From Hypomesus transpacificus (Eukaryota; Chordata; Actinopteri; Osmeriformes; Osmeridae), in assembly GCF_021917145.1 (NCBI RefSeq), contig NC_061066.1, positions 1,116,001 to 1,180,000 of the forward strand: a stretch of DNA of 64,000 bases, given 5' to 3'. The notes below the pieces were generated by a model. The model saw only the letters and a list, made by a program, of their open reading frames with translations, had not been told where the DNA came from and did not search any database. A program made the position numbers and the translations under genes. Every line of letters starts with the position of its first letter. Within the stretch, counting starts at the first letter, position 1. This document shows, piece by piece, positions 16,561 through 28,690 of the stretch.

Positions 16561-19500
16561 TCCGTCCTGACAGAAACGCTCTATTTCTCTTTCTTTCAGT
16601 CTGACCTGAGAAGCAAGTGTAGAGGTGTTGCTCATCACTTGTGTTTGTCCATCAGTCCCCACCGCCCTGGCCGTCTGAGCAGAGATCAGCCTCAGCCCAC
16701 GCCGCCTCACACACACAGGTATGCACACACCACTTAATGTATCATGGACACATCAACAAAGACACTTTTTAACGTGGCCTGCCGTAGCATTGCTACTGAG
16801 TGGAAAACAGCAGCTTTCGTCCATTCCTCTTGCGAATGGATAATTTTATTTCACCTTGACTGGAGAAATTCGTTTAAAACTTGAGCTCCATCTTCATGGG
16901 GCAATTTGGAGGGTTGTAAAACGCGAGATACGCGTGTAATCACTAGTGCTATTATCCCTAACAGCGTGGTTATGGCTAAAAGCGTTGCGAAACACTCAAT
17001 AAATCCTGACCTTCACTGGGCCCGTAGTCCAGGAGCGAACACCAACAAAACAATTATCTCGGCTCGTTTCCCCCTCTCCTCGTCCACCATACATCATTGT
17101 TTATCAAAATCGAAACCCCCTGTTCATTGAGTGTAGACCAGTCCCCCACCCACACCCCTCCAACCGCTCCCACCTTCCCCCGCCCTCAGATCAATGTCTG
17201 ATTACTGTGTCCTCCCTCCCTTCACCGCCCTGCTCTCGGGGACCAGAGTGTCGTCAGTCGATACATCTGGCAGCGCGATTATGATCATCGTTATCAGTTA
17301 GCACAGGGGGGAAGTGATAGGAGCAGGCTCCATTTATTGGAAGCTTGTGATGCAAAAAAGTGCAGAAGTTGTTTTATGGACATTCAGACACAGTCCCGAG
17401 CTGATATGAATCCCTGTCCATCCAGCCGTGATACAGTCCTAATGTGAAGCGGGGGTGTGCCCCACACTTGATGGTTGTGTGGGGAGGAATAAGAAAGTGA
17501 ATTCAAGAATTTATAACTCCCTCAAGGGCTTCACCTTTCTCCAAATGAATGCACTAAAATATATATATACACTTTTTTGCAAGTGCCTTAAAATATCGTT
17601 TTATGATCCACTTTCTGACAAAATCAAATACATCTCACTAGGTCGGCTTGTCTCAAGTCCACTTGAAAGCCAGATCAAGGAAAAACATGCCTTTGGATCA
17701 GCCTGCTCCCCATTTTATTTTCTTCGCTTTTGCAGACTAGCTTCTCTGCTTTTTATGGCCATTTAATGGTAAAAATCATTAGGCCTAGAAGCTGACATTT
17801 AAAGGCAGGAGACGCGCAAGTCGTTTAGAGGCAAATCTCGCTCAGTGGAAATGTCAGACTAACAAGGTACAAATCCTCCAGAACCTTCATCCACGACACA
17901 TTCAGCCGCTGTATCCCCGGTAACGCCACAGCGTCTCCACGCCCACGGGAGAGGGGAGGGGGGCCGGGCTGCTGGAGGGATACACACTACTATCAGCCAT
18001 TCATCCAGACAGAGCAGCAATCCAGAGGAGCACAGGTCAACTGCCATCTGCCCACACCTGCCTTTCTATTCAAAACCCCATCCCTGATGACTCAAACATC
18101 CTCCTTTGAGGTTCACTCAATGGTACTGCACCATTATCTGGTCGCCCTCAGCAAGCTATTCTGAAGGCTTCCTGGTCTTACAGTAAGAAGGCAGATAGAT
18201 GAGGGTTGGGGGGCGTGAGGAAGGGAACTGACGGAGGTGGAAAGAGGCCAGCGTGTTAGCTCATCCAATCTAAAACCTCCTTGGGGAGAGATCACTAATA
18301 AAAAGAAAATAGCTTGTCCACAGCGGAGCAGCCATTTCACAAGGGACAAAAGGTTGCTGGGACAGAGAAGAGTTATGTGGAGCCAGGATCTGATGCTCAT
18401 GTGGGGGTGTTAAGGGGCTAATGTAGTTTGTGTGTGTGAGTGTGTGTGTGTGTTTGTGTGTTTGTGTGTGTGTGCGCATGTCTCTATGTCTGTGTGTGTA
18501 CAGTAGTTTTGCTAGTGTGCTGACTGCCCTAATAAAAGTATTATGTTCATCCTGTTTTCTTGGACCCTGTCAAGTTAGTGACAGCTGCAATGTTTTTTTT
18601 TTTTGCAAAGATTTTATCAAGACAAACCTCTCCAGTCTGAATCAGCAGTGTGGAGTGCAGTGAGGACCAATGAGACCCTCACATCTCATCACACACACTA
18701 GTGGACAGCATATTCTCCACCAATCACCATTACCCTTGATCATGAATAAAGCCATGCATTCTCAAACACCCACACACTGTCATGCACACACACACACACC
18801 CACACACACAAACACATCAGTGTGTCCCTGATCTCTGCCTCTACACACAGTCAGTGTCTGGGGGCTCGTAGGGTCGATGGGGGATTATATGGTCCCCTTT
18901 AACGATCCTCCTCCTTCACGAGTCCCTCCAGCTCCCAGCCAGTGAGGGCAGACGCTGTCCCCCAGGACAGGGCTTAATGTCCTCTATCATGTGACTGGGG
19001 CCCTCTGATGTCATAGTGGAGGATATGGTACATCTATCTTGGCTCTAAGGAGACTCCAGTGTCCGTGGCAGAATGATAATACAGATGGAAGATGAAGTTC
19101 CTCAAAGCAAAAGGATCTGGATTATTTGTGTTAGCCGTGCAACAGTTCATGATAACTGAATGGTCGTATGACACTGTGTGTGCTGGTGCAGGGTTGCAGG
19201 GTGCATACTCACCCTACATCTCTTATATGAGAGGATGGACATTTCTCAGTGCAGGACCTCTACCACACAAACAGGCATGCACACAGACACACACACACAC
19301 ACACACACCACCAGCAACCACCTCGCCTCCATGTCCTCTGCCCTCTCTAGTGAAACATACCTCCGGCTGTAGACCCTATGGGTTTGCCACTAAGGATTTG
19401 ACACGTCGCTGGTGACAGCTAGGCCCCGACCTGTTTCCACAGGCTACATAACCTGCATGGAGATGGTATGTCTGTGACATTGATTTGAACCTGTTTTCTA

Positions 19501-20184
19501 TATCAGAATGGCCACTATGATCCCAAACCCTCCAGTAGCTTGGCGGGGCCCTATGGTGAATGAATTGTATCTGACGTTTTCTACTCTCGCCTCGTGATTC
19601 CATTACAGCCGTCCCTCGTTCTCCAAGTTCAGAGTGGCGGCAGGAGAGAAAGATCCATAACGTGAAACACCATTTCCGCCGAAACGATTGGAGGCATCTC
19701 CTTGTCACAGGGACCGTGTTGCTCTTCTTCAGTTATTTCACAAACCGCACCTTACTGTAATAAAGATTTGAGTCATAGTGGGTGCACAAATTCATATCGA
19801 GGAAACAACCATGGGATCACTCTCTATTCCTCTGCCAGAACTTTCACGGAAAGTAGAATTAGGTTGCAGAGAGTGAGTGTGCTGAATTGCTCTGTCAGGT
19901 CCTGGTTATTGAATTGATGCTGCTCCTTTAAACTCCTTTGGGAATGATTGGATGTGTGTGAGGCTGCATATTGCTCACCCAATATATCTGTGGCTTTTCT
20001 GAATCTTGTTCAGGGGTGCTGCGTGTGTGTGTGTGCGTGCGTGCGTGTGGGAGACTGAGAGGGGTTGGAGGTGGCTGGCGACCTTCCAGAGCCACAAGGA
20101 GAAGACTGAGCCAAGGGCTTTCCACCAACCACTCTAAATCAGATTGACCATACCTCCTCATTCCCACTGCAGGCCAGATGTGTG
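16561..20184. other. Gene-free stretch
   Basis: 16740-17120 and 17270-17770 are unique sequence with no exon I can support. CA/GT tracts occur at 18430-18480, 18788-18812 and 19285-19310. No RNA gene seen. Confidence 0.45.
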
Positions 20185-20194
20185 TGAAGGGTGA

Positions 20195-20325
20195 TTGCAT
20201 TTGTGTATGTGTATGTCTGTGTGTGGGTATGTGTGTGTGTCTGTGTGTGGGTATGTGTGTATGTCTGTGTGTGGGTATGTGTGTGTGTCTGTGTGTGGGT
20301 ATGTGTGTGTGTCTGTGTGTGCTTG
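20195..20325. repeat. GT-rich minisatellite, unit about 28 bp
   Basis: Four to five copies of a unit built from ctgtgtgtgggtatgtgtgt with small variations. Confidence 0.85.
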
Positions 20326-21740
20326 GAGGGAGGACATGTGGTGTGTCTCTGGTCGGAGAGTGTGTATTCACTGGCTGCGTCAACTCACCTGTATTTCAAC
20401 CTGGTGTCAGTCTGAAATGACTTCTGGTGAGACTTTTCCAAACTCTTGCCCTAAACATCAGGAAACTGTCATTTTCCCCCGACTATTTTTGCCGTTGGGC
20501 TTGACAGTGTCGTCTGACTGAGATTGTTGTCAAATGTTTCTCTACCATTTCAGCTGGAGCTGAGGAAAAATGTGAATCAATATGCCTGAAAAAGGTAACT
20601 TGTGGTGGGCAGCCCTGGCAGGCATGGTGAAATTGTGCATTTAATCCAATTTAAATGGAGGCCTCAATTCATGTGTGAAAAGTTGAAATGAAAGCATCCG
20701 GTGATGAAATGGATGTGCTCGGGGTTTCTATCCTTTGACGATGCTGGTCCTCTTTGCAGAGGACGTGGAGGGCATGGAAATGATTTGTTGACAATTCACA
20801 ACAGTTTTTTTTACAGATTGAATAAAGATAAGAGAAAGAGTATGATTTAGCTGTGCTTTTTGCCTCTTCACTTCATCTCTGCTGCAGCAATTAAAGTAAT
20901 GCCATAATAGATACTGTTGCTAAAGGCTTTGCGCTCTGCTGATGTTTGTGTTGTTATTCTGCGATCAGAAGAGTCAAGGCTGCAGTACAATTTCTACCGA
21001 GCTAATAATCACAAGGGGGATAGTGTAGGGGTACTGTTGATACAAGGCACTGTGGACTGTAGCCAGTCAGCTGAGGCACAGCATGTAGAGAAGTCCTGGG
21101 AGGATTCCAACTGTCAGCACCTGGAGTCTGTTATCACATCTCTCTCTGTCTTTCTCTGTTTGTTTCTCCATCTGTACTCTCTCTCTCTCTCACACTCTCC
21201 CTCCTTTATCAGTGTTTCCTCTCCTCTTCCTCTCTTTTTCTCCCTCAATCTATGTCTGTCTCTCTGTCTTTATCTCTCCCTCACCCTCTTTCTCGCTCTT
21301 TTAGCCCTTTTCAGAACATTCATAACTAATAGTTATCTATTCATTGGTTAGCGTCCACCTTAGCAGAAAAACACTGCAAAGTAATAGAGTATTGACTTGT
21401 TGTCATATATTTGTAAATAGGTTTATACAAGGACAAAATAAATATGACTGTTATGTTCTATCAATAACAGAGTTTAGTATGCTCTCTGAGCTACTGTCAT
21501 CAATAAACTCCCTGATATAATCTCTGCAGTTTGGAGCTCCACACTGCTGCAGAAGGGAATCAAGTCAAGGGTGGACCTCTCGGGGAAAGACTATCAGTTT
21601 AACTGTGCCTTTTTACAGCTCCCACATGAGGGTGAAAACAGCTACCGGAGGTGCTCTCCGTGCGGTATCAGTCAGTAAGACAAGATTGGTATAACTTGTG
21701 GATGTCCACCTGATGGAGCTCATTGGAGTCTCAGGGATTG
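20326..21740. other. Gene-free stretch
   Basis: A CT-rich tract lies at 21140-21310. The remainder is unique sequence without a gene. Confidence 0.45.
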
Positions 21741-21741
21741 A

Positions 21742-21905
21742 CTGAGCAAGGCTGGCCTGGGCTGTGCTGAGTTAGGCTGGCCTGGGCTGGGCTGGGCTGA
21801 GCAAGGCTGGCCTGGGCTGGGCTGGGCTGAGCAAGGCTGGCCTGGGCTGGGCTGAGCAAGGCTGGCCTGGGCTGGGTTGGGCTGAGTTAGGTTGGGTTGG
21901 GCTGG
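21742..21905. repeat. G-rich minisatellite, unit 25-30 bp
   Basis: Five or six copies of a unit starting gagcaaggctggcctggg and extended by one to three GGGCT blocks. Copy spacing varies (55, 30 and 25 bp) because the GGGCT number varies. Confidence 0.9.
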
Positions 21906-22318
21906 CTATAAGCTTGGCTTGACTCAGAAGGATTGTGTTTTCAAACAGTTTCAGGTCAAAAGAAAGGGACGAAGAAAAACACTCTTCTGACATCTAGTGG
22001 TAAAATACTTCTACTACAATAAAAATTAAGTGTACGCGTATAAAAGTGTGCGTGTGTATGTGTGTGTGTGAGAGGGAGAGAGAAACATGCCAAATACATG
22101 TCTTTACTGATAGAGTTGGTAACATCGTGAAATCCTAAACAACTGATCTCCAGAGCAATCACTCCCTCTCTCAAGGCTGTGGCAAGCACGAGAGCAGATT
22201 ACAAGTCAGACTGCGTGTGTGTGTGTGTGTGTGTGTGTAATTATGTGGTTTTGGGTGTAGAGTTTCATGTCCTGAATAGTCCTGGCTCAAACATGCATAA
22301 ACATATCAGTGACGTGTG

Positions 22319-22328
22319 GAAAAAGAAA
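22319..22328 (+). promoter_or_regulatory. Candidate IRF/ISRE-like element upstream of TRIM copy 1
   Basis: The sequence GAAAAAGAAA fits the IRF core GAAANNGAAA and sits about 95 bp before the TRIM start codon. It is followed by GG rather than the usual C, so it is not a full ISRE. Interferon control is inferred only from this motif and from the gene family. Confidence 0.25.
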
Positions 22329-22421
22329 GGCGGGACTAATTATTATCAAGCATAGCTGCTTGGATCCGTCTAGAGTAAGAGAGTCATACCACTTCCCTGT
22401 TCTTGTTCTTTTTTTTTACAA

Positions 22422-24688
22422 ATGGCGACTAATGTGTCTCTGCTGGAGGAACACTTGTCCTGTCCCATTTGCTGTGGCATATTCAACAACCCTGTGGTGT
22501 TACAGTGCAGCCATAGCTTCTGCCATGGGTGTCTGCAAGAGTGCTGGCAGGACATAGAGAGTGTGACCTGTCCGGTGTGTCGGAAACAGTGTTCTACTGA
22601 GGAGCCCAGAGTGAGCCTAGCCTTGAAGGGACTCTGTGAATCCATACAGAACAAGAGTGAGACGCCCATAGGATCTCAGGACGTCTCCGGATCTCAGGAC
22701 ATGTGCCTGCTACATGATGAGAAACTCAAATTGTTTTGTTTTGAGGACAAGCAGCCCATTTGTGTTGTTTGTCACACATCCAAAGCACATAAGGGTCATG
22801 AATGCTATCCCATTGGAGAGGCTGTTTCTGAACTGCAGGTGAGATAGAGTATAGTTTTTTTTCTCTTATTTACTGTTAATCAGATACAATGATTATGTGT
22901 TCATTTAGCATAACTTTTTATCAGCAATTAATCTATGGGGTATACTTTTGGTCAGATAAATGCCTGCTGAATTGGTTATGACATAAATGTCAAATCAAAA
23001 ACAGTTCTTTGTTTTGTTGTCTTTGTAGGTTGTGTCAGATACACTTTGACAATATTAAAATACAACCTTTGACTCTAGGGTGAAATCAAGGCTATTCTGC
23101 TGAAAAACAAATGTCTAATGGAGCCAGCAAAGGTGGAACATAAAACCCTGATGGACCACATAACGGTTGGTATTTTTTTTAAACTTTTTCAAATCATACA
23201 GCGAAAAATCAGACAGCGAAAAAGACTCTTAACACTCTAAAAAATTTATTTTTTTGGTTTCTTCAGTACCAGGGACAACGTGGAGAGGAAACGATAAGAG
23301 CCCAGTTTGTTAAACTACAGCAGTTTCTGGAGGAGGAAGAAGCTGCCAGGATAGCTGCTCTGAGGAAAGAAGAAAATCAGAAATATGAAGTAATACGAGA
23401 AAGAAATGACACTTTGACCAAGGAGATGTCGTCCTTTTTAGAGACTTCTTCAGGAATCAGTAAGGACATGGAGAACAATGTCACCTTTCTTAAGGTACAA
23501 TATGACTTGGGAACCTTGGGGACGATTAGGAGTTTTGTCATACTTGGTATGCAATGTAAACATGTGAACAGGTGTACAGTGAGAAATTGAAAAACGTATT
23601 AGTGTCCAGTTGTTCCCTATAGAATGGGTGTTAGAAGAATTGAGTTGTTTCTCATTTTTAAAAATGTTGTTTCTACAGAACTACAAGTCAATACTAGACA
23701 GGTAAGTCCTGTTCAATCAGTTGTTTTTGGGACTGAAAATGACTCAGTTGGTAACCACACCAATGATATTTATAACCACAGAGCAAACAGCACCTCTCAG
23801 CACACACCTCAGCAGACTGATCCAGGAATGTTGATTGACATGGCCCTACACGTTGGATCTCTAAAGTTCAAAGTCTGGTCCAAGATGACATCACTTCTTG
23901 AACACAGTAAGTTTGTTCATAGAAGACAGCTAAGAAAACACCTAAAATTACATCATTTCTTCATTTTATTTAGCCTACGCTTTTATACAAACCAACGTAC
24001 AAATAGTGCATGTAAAAAGCACAGCAGAAGATCAAGGATCAGAAGTGCACATTCTAACAGTATTTTGGTGGCCTGAGTCAAGGACTGGTTTGTATTATAG
24101 TAGCCACATCACACCATTTGTGTAAATGTGTTTCTGTACTGTCCCTTTCCCAAAGATCCAGTCACAATGGATCCAAACACACTCTGCAGGAAGCTCATCC
24201 TCACTGATGACCTCACCAGTGTGACATATAGTGAGGAGACCCAGGCATGGCCAGATGTTCCTGAGCGGATGTGTGCAGGGGTCTTGGGGTCTGAGGGCTA
24301 CAGTAAAGGCAGCCACTACTGGGTTGTGGATGTTGGAGACAGTGACAACTGGACCTTAGGGGTGGTCAAGGAGTCAATTGCACGCAAAAAGATGTTGAAA
24401 ATGGTTCCTGAAAGTGGACTGTGGAGCATCAGGTTTGTCAGTGGGAAATACAAGGCAGGTGTGAAAGCACGCTCTGCGATACATGTAGCTGAGCGCCCTC
24501 GTGTGATCAGAGTACAGCTGAACTACGACAAAGGGGAGTTGAAGTTTTCAAATCAGATAACCCAAACAGAATTATACACTTTCAACAACAAGTTCACAGG
24601 GAAGGTGTACCCATACTTTAATACTAGCAGCCTTAAATGTCCACTGAAGCTTCAGATATTAGACTTGCGTTTTGGAGGCGTTCAATAA
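22422..24688 (+). CDS. TRIM protein (TRIM35/A33-like E3 ubiquitin ligase), copy 1
   Basis: Six coding exons: 22422-22838, 23079-23165, 23267-23494, 23679-23701, 23782-23906, 24156-24688. Each join has AG/GT sites and keeps frame, giving 1413 nt and 470 aa. The RING finger has C14, C17, C29, H31, C34, C37, C50, C53. The B-box 2 has C95, H98, C106, D109, C114, C117, H123, H126. A charged coiled coil follows (exons 2-3, about residues 140-244). PRY-SPRY begins near residue 294 (DPNT, then WTLGVV). The 23-bp fourth exon is typical of TRIM35/finTRIM-like fish genes. Expected role (family knowledge): cytoplasmic RING E3 ligase whose SPRY domain picks the target, often interferon-linked in fish. The start ATG follows a pyrimidine-rich stretch and directly precedes the RING. 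The paralogue lies 1 kb downstream in the same orientation. The exact orthologue is not assignable by eye. Confidence 0.9.
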
Positions 24689-25173
24689 CTAACTTTTTGG
24701 CTGAGGAATGTTGTAAATTACTCTTGTGCTACAAAAGTGATGCCAAATGTTAGATTTATCTGCAAACTGTTGATCTCAACATTAAATCGTTTAAAGTTAA
24801 TCTGTTCATCTGTTTCTCTTGTATTTTTTTTTACATGTAACGAAGGCCCACAGAAAATTGACAAATCCATTCAAATACACTTCAGGCAGTTCTATTTATC
24901 CACCAATGATGACCCGAAAATGGCTTGACATTTTAATGCCTGAAAGTTGTTGAAGTTAAAGTTCACTACCAGGTATTACTACCAGACGGGGATAGCTTTT
25001 TGAAATCTACAGGCTATGTTTTACTTTAATAATAACGGAGCAGTCTGCTGCCTTAATCAAAAGTAGTTTGTAACTGTAAACTGAAATATTGGTGCATAGT
25101 CTGAGATTTTCTGTCCATTTTAAACATTCTATACTATTACAAGATGTGTTGCTTCATTGTAGTGTCACACTTG

Positions 25174-25179
25174 AATAAA
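25174..25179 (+). terminator. Candidate polyadenylation signal of TRIM copy 1
   Basis: AATAAA lies about 490 bp after the stop codon at 24686-24688, with no nearer AATAAA on this strand. The intervening 24.7-25.2 kb is AT-rich and looks like 3' UTR. Confidence 0.5.
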
Positions 25180-25358
25180 ACATCTTACCTTGGTAATTTA
25201 ACTCATTCTTGAGCTAAGATGGTTTACGTACTGTTGTGATATTTTCAACCGGGGACAAAACAAAAAGATTAACGGGAAACTTTCAATCAAAGATTTGAGT
25301 AAGTGCTTTTCTTTAAAGGGTTAAAAAGCCGACCACTTGGCTCCACCCCATCGGATGA

Positions 25359-25365
25359 TGACTCA
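25359..25365 (+). promoter_or_regulatory. AP-1 consensus in probable promoter of TRIM copy 2
   Basis: TGACTCA is a perfect AP-1 site, followed within 20 bp by two AGGAAG ETS-like cores. A possible untranslated first exon ends at about 25434 before a good donor (GTGAGT), with a plausible acceptor (CTTCCAG) just before 25602. Promoter function is inference. Confidence 0.3.
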
Positions 25366-25645
25366 TTTTAACAGGAAGCAGGAAGTCGAAACAACTTCAG
25401 TGTCGTAGCTTGTTTTTCAGCTGTGTCTTGAAAGGTGAGTGTCTCTAGAACGTTTTTTCTTTTCTTTTTTTTTTCTTTTACAAAACGCAAACATATTTCG
25501 ACAGCATGTTATTTTAAACAGTCAAGTGAAAAGAAATATGACTCCCTCCAGAGTGTTTGTGTGTGACTTAATCGAAGGCAGTTTTGTCTGTTACACTTCC
25601 AGCTCCTGCCTTTGACGTACACACCTTACGATAAGGGAAGCCTGG

Positions 25646-27746
25646 ATGGCAGTCGCCAGACTCTCTCTCGCAGAGGTGGATCTCTCCTGCCCCATATGTT
25701 GTGACATCTTTAGGGACCCTGTGGTCCTCAAATGCAGCCACAGCTTCTGCGCCTCCTGCCTGCAGCAGTACTGGTCTGGGAAGGGGTCCTGTCGCGACTG
25801 CCCCCTCTGTAGGAGGGAGACTGCGGAAGAGCCTGTGGCCAGTCTGACCCTGAAGAACCTGTGTGAGTCCTACATCCAGGAGAGTGAGGCCCAGGACTCA
25901 GCAGGCGAGCTGTACTGTGAACCAGGGGAGCTATGTGCTCTCCACGGGGAAAGGCTCAAGCTCTTCTGCTTGCAGGACAAAGTGCCAATCTGTGTGGTGT
26001 GCCACACCTCCAGGAAGCACAAACAACACGAGTGCTGCCCTGTCAACGAGGCTATCGTGGAAATGAAGGCCAGTAACCTCAAACGTCTCTGATTACTTAT
26101 TGGGCTTCGATTGCACACTGTATATTGGTGTTAAGTTAGGTTTGGTTGGAATAATGCTTTTAAAGTTAAGCCTGTTGATATTTACTGTTGCCTTTTGGAC
26201 TTGGATGTGAAACACTGTCTGCTTTTGTAGATATTTGTAGAGTTGGCCCAGATACTTATTCAGCCTCGTCTCTGAAAGGACTGGAGAAAGAGGCTCACAT
26301 AATCTAAATTCTACGTTCCTATTTTGGATAGGAGAAGATCACGTTTGCTCTCACCTCTCTGCAAGAGAAGAAGGAATCTTTTGACAAAACGAAGCAAAGC
26401 TATGAGAACATAACTACACACCTTCAGGTAAACGCTGATGTCGATCACTCATTAAAAACTCTTAATACCGACAGTATTATAGAGGAGCTGTTTTTCAGGC
26501 CCAGGCCTACTTTGTGGAGAGGAGAACCCACGAGGAGTTTGAGATGCTCCATCAGTTCCTCAAGGCAGAGGAGGAGGCTAGGATGGCCTCACTGAAGGAG
26601 GAGCAGGAGAGCAAGACGGAGAGGATGAGGCAGAAGATTGAGGAGGTGAACCATAACATAGCCGCTCTCTCTGACACGATAAGATCCCTCGAAGCAGAGA
26701 TGGCCCTGGAGGACATCTCCCTCCTGCATGTGAGCTCGTCCGCGGATGGACGTCATTTGAATGATCTTTTCTAGGTGGATTACCAAAGTGCAATGGTTTT
26801 TGTTTGTTAATATTTGTCTTTTGCTCCCCCCAGAAATACAAGAAGACCATGTCAAGGTATGTTTCCTCATTTTTGTTAGTGCTGACAACCTATTTTGCCA
26901 GTGGCCTTGTGCGTTTCCAATCAAAGTACTTTATTTTGTGTTGCAGTGCTCAGTGTACACTACAGGAACCAGTTGTGGATCAGGGATGCCTCATAGATGT
27001 GGCCAAGTACCTTGGTTCTCTTAAGTACATGGTATGGGAGAGAATGCGTGGGATCATTAAATACAGTAAGTACATAAGACCATGATATAGTGTGTATATG
27101 TACAGTACAGTCTGACAGACTCAGTAGAACCCAAGACATGACGGCAGCACGGCTTTGTCACTTCATCGGGGACTAAAGATGTGTTGTCACACTCTCCTCA
27201 GCCCCTGTGACCCTTGACCCCAACACAGCTGCTCCTTGGCTCCTCCTATCAGAAGACCTCACGAGTGTGAGAGACAGTGATGACAAACAGATGCTTCCGG
27301 AAAACCCAGAGAGGTTTGACCCTGATACTGGCGTCCTGGGCCACGAGGGCTTCACCTCAGGAAAACACACCTGGGATGTAGAGGTTGGGGAGAACACCGC
27401 CTGGGTCCTGGGTGTGGCCAAAGAATCTGTCCTGAGGAAGGAAAAAGTATCCTCAGTGCTGAAAAATGGCTACTTATCTGTTTACTTTTACCACAAGATG
27501 TATTTTGCAGGAACCTCCCCCCTAACACGTCTTAACCTGAAGAAGAAGCCTCACAGAATCAGGGTGCAGGTGGATTGTGAGAGGGGGAGAGTGTCTTTCT
27601 CTGATCCGGCAGACAACTCCAACATCTACACATTCAAACACATCTTTTCTGAAAAGGTCTTCCCCTACTTCTGGGTTGGATGTAAACAGTGTCCTCTCAG
27701 GATTGAGCCACTAGAGGTCTCTGTAAAAACGATTGATTGTAGTTGA
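25646..27746 (+). CDS. TRIM protein (TRIM35/A33-like E3 ubiquitin ligase), copy 2
   Basis: Six coding exons: 25646-26068, 26332-26427, 26499-26729, 26834-26856, 26947-27065, 27202-27746; 1437 nt, 478 aa. RING residues are C15, C18, C30, H32, C35, C38, C52, C55. The B-box is near residues 97-128. Exons 2-3 (96 and 231 bp) encode an acidic/basic coiled coil. PRY-SPRY starts near residue 298 (LDPNT, WVLGVA). Exon order, lengths and phases match copy 1, so this is a tandem duplicate. Oddity: exon 1 has no GT at the conserved boundary; the sequence reads AAG then GCCAGT, a possible GC-AG intron. Reading on instead gives a stop seven codons later. Other introns are GT-AG. Family role: RING E3 ligase, SPRY target recognition. 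Confidence 0.87.
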
Positions 27747-28690
27747 GAATCTCAATTCATAATATATTTATCTTTTGAAGTCTAATTGATTTATTATTTA
27801 AATAATATAAGACAGCACTTACACATATTCTGAGATTCTATCCAATTATTAATTGCATGTCACTACACTTAAGATTGTATTTTCCGATTGTTATTTTTGT
27901 TTTGTTTCAGATAATATAATTGTGACAATTTGTAACTGTTTGTTCGAGCAAGAATAAAAGCATGTCAACTTGAAATGTCATTTGTTTCGTTTACTTGTAA
28001 TTGATGAATATAATCATTAGTATTACTATTACTACTTTGTCTTTCGTTAGAGGGCAGCTGGAATAAACCACTCTTGGAATTTTCAGATCCACTGACGTGA
28101 AAACCCTCAGAACGGCTAGAATCTAAAATCATTTGTAAAATTATCTTGAGGGCACCTACTGCGGAGGCCTACATTTAATTATGTTAGTAGACGAATGTTT
28201 CAGTCCACCATCGTTTAACTTTTAGGCCTATTAACTTAAGCAAAGATAGCTTCTAATAGGACAGTCGACAAAGCGGTACAGTAACGCACAACGCAGTGTA
28301 AGGAAGAAGACAGAAGTAGGCTAAGTCTTATACCTATATTATAATCGTGTTAGAAGGAATATATTGTTATTATGGTTATGTATGTTTGTATAACGTTTTT
28401 AAGATGGTTTGAATGATTATGTTTGACTTAATGTGTAAACCCGTCACTATGCCCTCGATAGCCTCTTCTCTCAAGCGTTAGCAAATCGCACATGTATTTT
28501 TCTTTCAAAGGTGAGCAAAAGGACAGCTTGGACGGTGACCATTACTTGTGTCCCCAGGGCTTTGCAACAGAAACCATCGAATTAATTATTAATTTTAGAT
28601 GTACCCTTGCAGTTTTTAAAGTAGCTAGTCCTGCTTTAAACTCGTATTTCTCTACAGATTATAGAAGAAACTAACCTCTCAACAAGCAAG
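27747..28690. other. Intergenic segment between TRIM copy 2 and the TIPARP-like gene
   Basis: AT-rich 3' UTR to about 27.98 kb, then a presumed promoter and 5' UTR. No GCGTG-type dioxin-response core was found on either strand upstream of the start codon. Confidence 0.4.
27953..27958 (+). terminator. Candidate polyadenylation signal of TRIM copy 2
   Basis: AATAAA lies about 210 bp after the stop at 27744-27746, in an AT-rich tail. Confidence 0.55.

Larger units (their letters stand above)
24689..25645. other. Intergenic segment between TRIM copies
   Basis: AT-rich 3' UTR of copy 1 to about 25.2 kb, then the presumed promoter and untranslated exon of copy 2. No other gene. Confidence 0.5.

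Noticed and set aside
28492-28674. Upstream coding exon of the TIPARP-like gene
   Set aside because: The 60-codon frame ends in a stop before the main ATG and has no family similarity; it is more likely 5' UTR or intron.
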